64,000 nt of DNA. Origin: Diphasiastrum complanatum. Its lineage: Eukaryota; Streptophyta; Lycopodiopsida; Lycopodiales; Lycopodiaceae. Location: contig CM055098.1 in assembly GCA_029204225.1 (NCBI GenBank), positions 47,617,939 through 47,681,938 of the forward strand, in the 5' to 3' direction. Shown piece by piece: positions 1-8,135 of the stretch (its first letter is position 1; every line of letters starts with the position of its first letter). Position numbers and translations under genes: made by a program. The notes under the pieces were generated by a model. That model ran no database searches. It had not been told where the DNA came from and was given only the letters and a program-made list of their open reading frames with translations.

Positions 1-79
1 GTCTATATCTCCAGCAGGACATTGAAATGGAATTTCTTTAGCTTTTGTTGAGGACAGAACCTGTTTAAGGGAGGAAGAA
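1..79 (+). mobile_element. 3' end of an LTR retrotransposon interior, with polypurine tract
   Basis: This is the last stretch of an element whose body lies outside the window. A purine run (AAGGGAGGAAGAA, about 67-79) directly precedes the TG that opens the LTR, as a polypurine tract for plus-strand priming should. The reading frame before it is broken and too short to assign gypsy or copia with confidence. Confidence 0.6.
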
Positions 80-571
80 TGTTACGACCATATTTAGTTA
101 AGGACATGGAATAGTCCTAATATGGTAGACCGGCCCTCTAGTGTTCGAGATTACTGTTCACGCCTAGATTTAATTCCACGTCGCGGCCTGTTGGTGACTA
201 ATGACCTTGAGAGGACCCAGACACTCTAATTGAGACATATGGAGTAGTGCATGTATGTGTGACTGATATAGATAGGAGGAATGCATGAAGAGCTGTGACC
301 TACTTATAGTTGAACTGCATGGGAATTGCATGGGTTAAGGCACAAGATCCTACTCTCTATATATTGAGGTAGTGATTATTCCGTCGATGACTTTGGTCTA
401 GGTTACCAGTTGAGCTCTTCTTCTCTTGCTATCACATGGCATGGCTTGGGGGCTAGATCCAGGAGGATTCTCCAGGAGGGATCTAGGTTTGGTTGGGTGG
501 CTTTGCTCCATAGTCTCTCTTGTTGTGTTTTCCTATCCTCATCTCAGGGGTTTTCCCTAGTGGTCTTTACA
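80..571 (+). repeat. 3' LTR, family L1 (492 bp)
   Basis: The segment starts TGTTACGACC after a polypurine tract and ends GGTCTTTACA, the usual TG...CA bounds of an LTR. From about 187 onward it is matched in reverse complement by 63243-63620, including the stretches around GGCATGGCTTGGGGGCTAGA and TCTCCTATCCTCATCT-like text. That second copy is followed by a primer site, which confirms the 3' boundary. A TATA-like CTCTATATATT lies near 352-362. No primer site follows base 571, as expected for a 3' LTR. Confidence 0.75.
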
Positions 572-700
572 GTATGTCTTTCAAGCAACGGAGAAAAACA
601 CAAAATCCGACCTAATCAAAGTGGAAAATCAATGGGAATTTCTGTGTGTGGAGCTGCTGAGTAGGAAATGAACTGAAGCGGCATTGTGGATCGTTGAGGA

Positions 701-1424
701 GTGGCATGGATCACAAGAGTTAGCGCCTGCTTTCAAAGGGCTCTGATGCTGCGAGCATCACGAACAGTTCTTAATTTGATCCCAAACGTAGCATCTACGA
801 TCCAATCCACCAAGATGTTGAGCGCCATCAAGCTCGCTGAGTTCGTGGATCTCATCCCTTGGTATCGATTTGGATTCTCTGCGGCGAATGGTGCCATACT
901 AGAAGCCTTTGAGGGAAAGAAAATGGTTCACATTGTGGATTTCAGAACAACAGTGGCCGACCCTTATCGACACCCTCGCCAAGAGGCCAGAAGGCCCACC
1001 ACATCTCCGCTTGACCGTGCACGGCCAGAAGCCTTCTATGCCCCATCCACAGCCTCAACCCAAGGATTTAGATCTGGCATCGCCCAGTCTGGTTTCAAGG
1101 CTAAAAGTAGCATTCAACTACTTATGGATCCCTTTTGATGCCCTGGAGACCTTGCCCAGAGACAACAAACAGCATCTGGAATATGACGGAGATATAGGAG
1201 CCAAGATACGAAGGCCTTCAGAATAGAGCGAATTGAGTCCAAAGAGAAATGGATCCAACGTATGAGCAACGCATCGTTTCAGATGCATTCGCTTCAATGA
1301 GGACGTCATCTCGAATGTGAAGTCCATGCTTGCCGATCATGCTGTTGGCTGGAGTCTGAAAAGGGAAGACGATGCCATCTTGCTAACTTGGAAGAGCCAC
1401 AATGCCATTTTTGCAACTGCATGG
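701..1424 (+). pseudogene. GRAS-family transcription regulator pseudogene (SCL32-like)
   Basis: GRAS proteins are plant transcription regulators. In pieces, the translation follows the second half of a GRAS domain: LIPWYRFGFSAANGAILEA and MVHIVDF (VHIID motif) at about 850-945, QWPTLIDTLAKRPEGPP in another frame at about 950-1005, a PFYRE-like remnant, then EKWIQRMSNASFQ at about 1237-1280 and the C-terminal SAW block (LADHAVGWSLK...LLTWKSHNAIFATAW) ending at 1424. At least three frame changes separate these blocks, so no functional protein can be made. No intron is seen, but GRAS genes often lack introns, so a retrocopy is not proven. The closest named relative I recall is SCARECROW-LIKE 32. 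The last codons are tandemly duplicated just downstream. Confidence 0.85.
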
Positions 1425-1487
1425 TGCCACACATCTGTCCGTGGCAAGGTTGCATGGTGCCACACATATGTCTGTGGCAAGGTTGCA
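1418..1487 (+). repeat. 33-bp direct tandem repeat (2 copies)
   Basis: TGCATGGTGCCACACAT...GTGGCAAGGT occurs at 1418 and again at 1451 with two mismatches. The first copy begins inside the last codons of the GRAS pseudogene, so it looks like a slippage duplication of the pseudogene end. Confidence 0.8.
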
Positions 1488-1494
1488 TTGAACC

Positions 1495-1594
1495 GCGGTT
1501 CGAACCACCGAATCGAACGGGCCCGATTCGAACGGATCGAATTGTTCGAACCGACTGTTGGGAAAAAGCCCGAAAATGATTCTGTTTCGGGGGG

Positions 1595-1666
<72 letters not shown>
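1495..1666 (+). repeat. TTCGAA/CGAATCG-word block followed by (GA)n
   Basis: About 65 bases dense in self-complementary words (GGTTCGAACC, GAATCGAACG, ATTCGAACGG) lead into a 9-G run and then about 70 bases of (GA)n at 1597-1666. Similar TTCG/GAATCG blocks occur near 3055, 3480, 38035, 52820 and 53420. No coding potential; the serine-leucine and arginine-glutamate frames here are only microsatellite. Confidence 0.7.
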
Positions 1667-1669
<3 letters not shown>

Positions 1670-1840
1670 AGAAGCTTTATTAACGTCTTTTCCATGCCAA
1701 AAGGCGTATAAGACGAACAAGTACATCAGATAAAGTGGAACCAAGACGGAGCAATGCCGTCAAACAACATAATTAAAAACCAAACTAACTAAGAAGAGGA
1801 TAATGTCCAGGATTATATGGTACAAAGACTATTTACAGAT
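1667..1840 (-). mobile_element. LINE 3' stub (copy D), 5'-truncated
   Basis: On the minus strand the text GCCTTTTGGCATGGAAAAGA then CGTTAATAAAGCTTC runs directly into (CT)n. It matches the 3' end of LINE C (minus strand, ending at 24610) almost word for word and LINEs A and B more loosely. Only the 3' untranslated tail is left. The 5' limit is uncertain; it fades before the GT-rich stretch at 1843-1887. Confidence 0.75.
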
Positions 1841-2064
1841 TTGTGTGTGTGTGATTGTGTGTGTGTGTGATATTTTGTGTGTGTGTACAGTGTGACGTGT
1901 GTGTTGAAACTTGAATCTTGATGGGGTTCAATGTGGGGCTTGGGCATTGTGAGAGGGGTGTGGGACCTGGGTAGTTAGAACTTAGCGGTTAGGGTTAGAA
2001 CTTAGAAACTAGATTAGAATTTAGAATTTAGAATTTAGGGTATACTACATAGATATTAGAGACT

Positions 2065-2066
<2 letters not shown>

Positions 2067-2140
<74 letters not shown>

Positions 2141-2147
2141 AGTGACC
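2067..2147 (+). promoter_or_regulatory. (GA)n tract leading to the hAT3 start codon
   Basis: About 72 bases of pure (GA)n (2067-2138) end 9 bases before the ATG at 2148. The same layout, (GA)n directly ahead of ATG, is seen in hAT1 and hAT2. Upstream (1980-2045) is TTAGGGTT/TTTAGAATTTAGGG text like the telomere-type words ahead of the other hATs. A role as promoter or 5' UTR is inferred, not shown. Confidence 0.5.
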
Positions 2148-2935
2148 ATGCCGAGGGATAGGGATACCTTGTGGGATCACGTCACCATCGCTGCGGCCTA
2201 TGGCACATCATGGACTTGCAGATACTGTCACCAGTGTTACACTGGAGGGCCCTCACGCATCAGGGCACATTTGTTACGTTTGAGGGGGTACAAGATTGCC
2301 CCTTGCATGCATGCTCCTGACACGCTACTCACTCCTGTTGCATCGGAGGAGGTTGGCCCTTTGAGGATGGGGCCCAGACAGAGAGGTAAACATTCAACTC
2401 TTACACTTCAAAGTTCAAACATTCAAATTTCACATTGATCAAGTTTTAACTCACATCAAGTTTGAAGTTTCAAGTTCAACGATCATTGATCTGAGATCAT
2501 CTAAATTCTAATTTATAAATTGTATTGTTTGTCCTTTTTCGCAGATTGAGATGCAGTGGTGGCGACACAGCCAGAGGCCACCACATCACGCCCCCCAGTT
2601 GCCATCCACTCACCCCTCGCTGTCCAAAAACGACTGCTGAAAGTACATCAGGGCTTGAGGCAGATGGTTGTTGACGTTGAGTGGGCGCAGTGGGGGCCAT
2701 CACAGGAGCCCAAGAGTAAGAGATTTGAGCGGACCTTTATGTATTCATCATTTTGGGATGAGGCTCGATCCATTGTGGTGGGCCTACGGCCTATCTACAT
2801 TGTCCTGCACCTTACAGATCGAGAGGGCTGCACATTGGGCCTCTTGTACGAGTTCATGGACAGGCTGGGGTCCAGCAGTTTCAGGTCCAATTCCAAGCAG
2901 TTAGTGAGATCCCGTTTACATAACATGAACTGCAT
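2148..2935 (+). pseudogene. hAT transposase fragment (copy hAT3), internally deleted
   Basis: The first exon encodes a BED-type zinc finger: C-x2-C (CRYCHQC) followed by a distal H in RIRAHLLRLRG. After a non-coding gap (about 2390-2555) the frame resumes with RLLKVHQGLRQMVVDVEW, then FWDEARSIVVGLRPIYIVL and DREGCTLGLLYEFMDRLG. These match the part of hAT2 reading RLHRLKGDLRRM...FWVDMQQLMDVMRPIYSVL...DREGCTMGLI. The DUF659-like region with the first two catalytic aspartates and the C-terminal dimerisation domain are missing, so this copy cannot be active. It fades out near 2935. Confidence 0.8.
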
Positions 2936-4060
2936 AAATTTGACCCAACAGGTTTTTGCTTTAGTATACCTAAATGCAAAAGTCATGACCCAACTGACAT
3001 TAAAACCTAATGCATACCGAACCATATGCACTAAACCTTATTGAATAGTGTTTCGCCGGTTCGAATCGTGCAGATTCGTCTGATTCAAACCCGTTTTCTT
3101 ATTTTTGGTTTTTTTTAGATTCCTAAGCATTCTACTCTTATATAGTTTTTGAAAGCAATTTAAGATGCTCTATATACTACTACTAGTAACTATTGTGTTT
3201 ATGACACATGCAGTGATCTATCTACATGTTTGAAAATTGAGAATCAAGATTAATAGTCTAGTTACCTCTGGTAGAATTGAGCAATTTGAGCTACGAACAA
3301 AAACTTATGCAATTGAACAAACATGAATCTTGTATTTTGAAAAATGCCAAAGCCCAACTTCATGAATCGTTAGCGGACCAAAAGTGATAAAAGTTCAAAC
3401 ACAAATCAAAATAGTCAAAATTCATATCATTATAACATATTACACTAGTAATCAACAATGCATCGGCTTCTTTTTTCTATTTTTCTGGGTTCGAACCAAA
3501 ATCCGGCTCCAAATGATTCGTTCGATTTAACCCACGATTCGTCAAAACTGTATTGAACCACGCAAACCATACTGGACCATATCAAACCCTACTAAACCAT
3601 AGCAAATGCTTGCTTGGAGTGACGGAGATGGCTGCATAATTCCAAATTATTCTGTACAGAAGCAAAAAGTTTAAGATGGAAAAATTAGAAAGTTAAAAAT
3701 TTATTTGGCGACTCAGCTAGGATGTTAACTATGTTAACAAGAAAGAAAATTTGATAGTTATCTGGAGCTACTAACTTGAAATACTCTCTCAATCATACAC
3801 TCATAATCTTCGCTTATACCCTCTCTTACATAGAACTACTCTGAGTACATAGACAGCGTGGGACCTTTAGAGGACATTTCTTCCTAAAACTTGCCAAGCA
3901 TTTCAACCTTTTGCATTGGCCTCACTGTTCCTAATGAAATAATGATGATGCTGAGATAGAGATAGAATGCTACCTAACAATTTTGTTACATGATTGTTTC
4001 AAAGGAAAAAATGAAGTTTCACCAGAAAAGCTAGGAGAGTAAAGCAAAAGGTCAGTCAAA
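2936..4060. other. no gene recognised; two TTCG-word patches
   Basis: AT-rich sequence without a supported coding frame. Patches at about 3055-3100 (GGTTCGAATCG) and 3480-3545 (GGTTCGAACC, GATTCGTTCG) belong to the same self-complementary word class as 1495-1590. Confidence 0.5.
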
Positions 4061-4084
4061 CAACATCAGAATATCCTAAGGTAC

Positions 4085-4724
4085 CTTGTACAGCATTGTT
4101 ATTCTGATCAATCTTCTCAATTGCAGGAATACAAAATGCCGCAGTTTTCCCTGTCCCATTTTTAGCTCTAGCTAATATGTCACTGCCTGTCAAAGCAATT
4201 GGAATACTTTCTTCCTGGATAGGTGATGGCCTCTCAAAACCTTTTTCATATATTCCCATCAGCAACTCTCGCTTCAAAAAGTAATCCTCAAATTCATTTC
4301 CTTTTGTTGCTGTGACATCCTAAAATCAAAGGAAGGCATCAGTTGAACTTAAAGCAAACTCTCAAAGTTTGAGAAAAAAAAAAGGGCTAAAACTCTAAAA
4401 TTGCATAGTAACGAGAACTTCATGCAACCAAAAATTTGTACCATAATCTTCAAACAGGTAACTGAGGTCACAATATTGGTTTCTATTCTCAATTGGTTAA
4501 CCTTTTACAGGAACAGTAATCCACCTAAGTATCAAATCTGAAGTACAGTCACTTACTGCTATGAGTTTTTTTTTTAAGGAAATAAATATAGGACTAGTGC
4601 CTCGTTCATGCTTGCATGTACAGAATGTACATCTCAAAAAAACCACAAGGAGAAGCATTGCACCTCAGTTTTATATCGAGCATCAACAGGAGGTAACTTG
4701 AGTTGAGCCTTCCAATCTTGCATA
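4085..4724 (-). pseudogene. two exons of a DDX6/Dhh1-type DEAD-box RNA helicase (RH6/8/12-like), gene incomplete
   Basis: Exon A (4724-4664, minus) reads MQDWKAQLKLPPVDARYKTE and ends at a GT donor. Exon B (4319-4085, minus) follows an AG acceptor and encodes [20 protein letters not shown], the Q motif ([17 protein letters not shown]), and the Walker A/motif [12 protein letters not shown], ending in a GT donor after NNAVQ. Both exons join in frame, with no stop. In plants this family unwinds RNA in mRNA decapping and P-bodies. The next expected exon, with motif Ia (PTRELALQ) and then DEAD, is not visible between 4084 and 3000, nor is the glutamine-rich first exon visible upstream to 5700. Either introns are very long or this is an orphan fragment. 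Coding quality of these two exons is excellent, so they are recent or under constraint. Confidence 0.85.
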
Positions 4725-6079
4725 CTGTAACCACAAGAAATCTCTCAGGAGTTAGAACCTAGCCACAAGTACTTTACACGAGGAAAAGAATTGCAAACGA
4801 CTGCAACTAGAGAAAAGCAACCAGAAGTTTTATGGTGCAGACTAAATTGTGCATAAGAATACCAATATCAATTCTAGGACAATCCTGACAAAATGAATTA
4901 GTCAACCTTACGGAATGCACCAATGCTAACATCTATCCAATAGAAACATGTCTTAGGCAGGATACTCGTACAACTTCACTTGAAAGAACTTCAGAGTTTG
5001 AAATGCAATGCCTTGTTACCAAGTAGTAAGGACAGATGGCTCTTGGAGCAATGTGAAAAATAAATCACTGGAAAATTGTCCACCTGTTGAAAAAATGCTA
5101 GATGCAAGATAATGGATCCAGATGCTAGCAGAACTTCAAGTTTTCAAAACAAAAATTTACTACCACTACACAACATTCTATCTTAAATTATCCAACAACA
5201 CCAAAATCAATACAACTATCTGGTACATACAAAATTAGCCTTTACAAAAGTGTGGAATAGATTGTTGATACATTTGATTTGTTTTCAACGGTCTTCTTGC
5301 AAACTGTTAGTAGCTTCAATTATTCTTCGACCTCCTGCTTCGTAGCTCCATATTGACTCAATGCTTCGACTTCCAGCTTCCATGCAAGCCACTCAGGTAG
5401 AAGCTTCTCAGTGAAGGTGACGAATCTTGAGAGTGAACATCGTTGTTACAGGCTGCTCATGAATTTCTTCTACATGACAAGCAAACTCCTCAGGCATCAA
5501 GTCTAACAAATGGTACATTCTTCCTTCTTTCTATATATATATCATAGATGCCCTCCACATTCTGGGATTTCGGTCCGGAACGTGATCCCGGAACTCCTCC
5601 CATCCCACGACTTAAGGCCTCCTTTGTGAAAATGGCTATGCCATGCATATCAACTTGAGCCACACCACGCATTCACATATTTTTGAGGTTCCAAATGCAA
5701 CTAAATAAGGCCCTAACAGCCAAAACAACTGAAAAAGCCAATAAACCCAACTCTTCCCTATTTAACACAATCAAAGTTGTCAGCATTTGATTGAGCCATG
5801 ACAGCTTGTAATTGAATAGCCACGTCAAAGGTTTGACGACGCATCAAAGGTTGATGAGCATCAAATGGGCTTCTCCCTTATGGTCTTGTCATTAAGTCTA
5901 CCTCCCAATGAGCTAAATCTTGAACTTGATGTCGAGGTCAGTTGTGTTGTAGCTGAATCTGAGAGTGGTAACTAGCAGGAATGAGAGTGCTCTGGAGGTT
6001 CAAGCCAATTGGCATCATAGGCCTCATTGGACCCAATAGCAGCTCTAAATGAATTGACAGAAAAGATATTAAAAGTAAC
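4725..6079. other. no gene recognised
   Basis: AT-rich, no coding frame I can support. It could be intron or upstream flank of the helicase exons. Confidence 0.4.
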
Positions 6080-6235
6080 ACGACAAGCCACTCTGACTTT
6101 TAACCTTGACAAAATCCAACAGGCATTGTTGCACCCAAACTGGACCACATTATACCCGAAAAATTTGGCAACCTACATAAATGAACCACCCTTAATTAAT
6201 GCTTTAATTTGATATCCATATTGCCCACAAAAAAA
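6080..6235 (-). repeat. dispersed repeat R-GGGCAAT, copy 1
   Basis: This stretch matches 53255-53395 in the same orientation. Shared anchors are CCTTGACA, CACC(C/T)AAACTGGACCA, CACCCGAAA-like text and TTGATAyCCATATTGCCCA. On the minus strand it opens with TGGGCAATATGGATATCAAA. The same opening appears at 43170, 43558 and, inverted, near 44065. The element class is unknown. Confidence 0.7.
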
Positions 6236-6298
6236 AACGTTTCTGAGATCCCCCATTTCAGAAACGCATTTTTAAACGCGTTTTCAGAAACGCAGTGC

Positions 6299-6302
<4 letters not shown>

Positions 6303-6354
<52 letters not shown>

Positions 6355-6455
6355 TAGTACCCTCTGGTACCGCTGGTATGGTACCGCCGGTACCATATCA
6401 GTGGTACCGCCGGTACGGTACCGCCCTGGGATCCGCGGTACCAGGGCGGTACCAT
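6303..6455 (-). repeat. (TA)n plus GGTACC-word element, copy K1
   Basis: A (TA)n run (6303-6351) is followed by about 100 bases made of GGTACC, CCGG, GGATCC and CCGCGG words. The reverse complement of 43000-43110 matches it nearly end to end (GGTACCGCCCTGGGATCCGC and TATGGTACCG(C/G)CGGTACCAT are shared). The density of nested palindromes predicts strong hairpins. No open frame. See copies K2-K7. Confidence 0.8.
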
Positions 6456-6604
6456 TTTTAATATTTTTTTTTATTTTTTAATATATTTTTAGTAATTTTT
6501 TTTTGCATATTAACTACCAAAAAAGGACAAAAAAAAGTAAAAAGAGGGGGTTCTGGGTGTAAAAAAAGAGGGTACAGTACATGATGCAGGGGACTGTTGC
6601 AATG

Positions 6605-6783
6605 GCACATGGGCACTGCGAGTGAGCAGACCGAGGGGCCAATGGGAGACCAACACAGGGGGGTAGCATCACATGGGGGCAAGTACAGAGGCACATGGGC
6701 ATTGTGGGTGAGCAGACCATGGGCCCAATGGGAGACCAACACAGGGGGGAGCATCACATGGGGGCAGGTACGGAGGCACATGG
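6605..6783 (+). repeat. 86-bp minisatellite, about 2.1 copies
   Basis: Units open with GCACATGGGC at 6605, 6691 and 6776 (spacing 86 and 85). Each holds CAATGGGAGACCAACACAGG and CATCACATGGGGGCA. Downstream (6860-6985) GCTGTGAGAG recurs in a less regular way. Confidence 0.85.
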
Positions 6784-7003
6784 AGGGATGATGGGGATCC
6801 ACATGGCCGATCAGGCTGTGGGGATAAATAGGCACTCACAATGCCATTGTGGTCGGCATTTTCAGAGGCTGTGAGAGGGCTAGTGATAGACAGTGAGAGA
6901 GCAAGCGAGAGCCGGTGACAGGCTGTGAGAGGCTGTTTGAGAGCCAGGGTGCTGTGAGAGGGTGTTCAAGGATCAGGGTGCTGTGAGGAGAAGGTCGATC
7001 GAG

Positions 7004-7369
7004 ATGGCTGAGCGAATACCACCGAAGCCCGAGGGCGAAGCCAAGAGAAAGCTTGAGGAAGATATCCGAAGGCACAACGAGAGGCATCGGAAGCAAGAGG
7101 CAGATATCCGAGAGATGCTGCGACAGACTCGACAGAGAAATCCGGAACCGGAGCCACCCGCCCCCGCTGTGGATCCTGTCCCCGCTGTCGAGCTGGATCT
7201 GGATGAGCAGATCGGAATGAATTTCACACGACGGCAGCTCATCATGGTCAGGGAAAGGGCGGCCAGACGTCGGGCTAACCAGGAGGCAGCTCGGGCTAAC
7301 CGGGAGGCAGAGCAAGAGCGACAAAACAATGCACCAGACGAGGGCGAGGAGTCGGTGGAGGATCAGTGA
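7004..7369 (+). CDS. small charged helical protein, unknown family (121 aa)
   Basis: The open frame reads from ATG at 7004 (an in-frame ATG at 6962 is also possible) to TGA at 7369. It is rich in R, E, K and Q. The N-terminal half (KRKLEEDIRRHNERHRKQEA) looks like an amphipathic helix or coiled coil, followed by a proline-rich spacer and then GMNFTRRQLIMVRERAARRR and an acidic tail. A decayed relative at 13561-13805 keeps RHNER-KQEA and GINFTAEQLAMVWERV in the same order, so the protein frame on this strand is likely the real one and the gene belongs to a mobile element. It lies between a minisatellite and the 3' end of hAT4, pointing toward it. No catalytic motif is seen and I do not recognise the family. 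Confidence 0.5.
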   Translation: MAERIPPKPEGEAKRKLEEDIRRHNERHRKQEADIREMLRQTRQRNPEPEPPAPAVDPVPAVELDLDEQIGMNFTRRQLIMVRERAARRRANQEAARANREAEQERQNNAPDEGEESVEDQ

Positions 7370-7399
7370 GGGATGTTTAGAATAGATGAGGTCCACCCG

Positions 7400-8130
7400 T
7401 ATGTGGCGGACTGTTGCTATGTAGTTTTCAGCAGTTTATGGTGTAGCAAATAACTAGATGGCTGCTTAAAAAAATGACAGTATATGTGATGTTATCCTGA
7501 TACAACGGTTGAATATATACATAGTTGTTTTTTGTGCAACGCGAGCCTGGTCATGTAAGATGCAATGTTTGTAATTTTTTTAAATGCAGATGTATTACAT
7601 GTGTTTATTCAATGTCGTTTGGGGTGTAGGGGTGATTGCTGTGCTCATGATGTAGGTGCATATATGTGAAGCTAGCATTCACTTCAAACGAAATTAAATG
7701 AAAATAGGATTCACACACGCACATAGAATTCTTCAACATAAAATAAAGCATCACATGTACAGAGCGACATACGCACAATGTGCAGCAAATAATGTAGGCC
7801 AAACACTGTATATAATGTGAAAAATCATCTGAGTACAATGGTAGACCGACTGCTAGAGACAAACTACTGAAACTAAAACAATAGAGCCACAATCAATGCT
7901 CTGGCTCTGACTCAGACGAATGCTCTGGAGACAACTCAGGGCCCCGAGCTGACTCTCGCAGCCGATATCTCTGCCTGTCTGGAACTGGCATGGGCTGTGT
8001 ATCCGAGGGGGAAGACTCGTCATCCTCATCCTCCCAATCAGCCTCCGCATCAGCCCCCAAGCAGGCCAAACCAACAACACCTGCTCCAACTGGCTGTGAT
8101 ACTGCACCTCTACCTGTACCTGGAGCCCTG
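7400..8130. other. 3' flank of hAT4, no gene recognised
   Basis: AT-rich from 7400 to 7850, then GC-richer and continuous in composition with the hAT4 C-terminal exon. It may hold the hAT4 3' untranslated region. Terminal inverted repeats were not found by eye. Confidence 0.4.
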
Positions 8131-8135
8131 CGTGG

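Noticed and set aside
1306-1744. Long frames rich in Ser-Leu, Arg-Glu (also near 16222, 20586, 24201, 27151, 57262)
   Set aside because: They are translations of (GA)n/(CT)n and (GT)n tracts; any frame is open through such repeats.
6209-6481. Frames with Tyr-Ile repeats
   Set aside because: Translation of (TA)n only.
6458-7396. Minus-strand frames opposite the minisatellite and the small charged protein
   Set aside because: The relative at 13561-13805 conserves the plus-strand peptide, so the minus frames are shadows.
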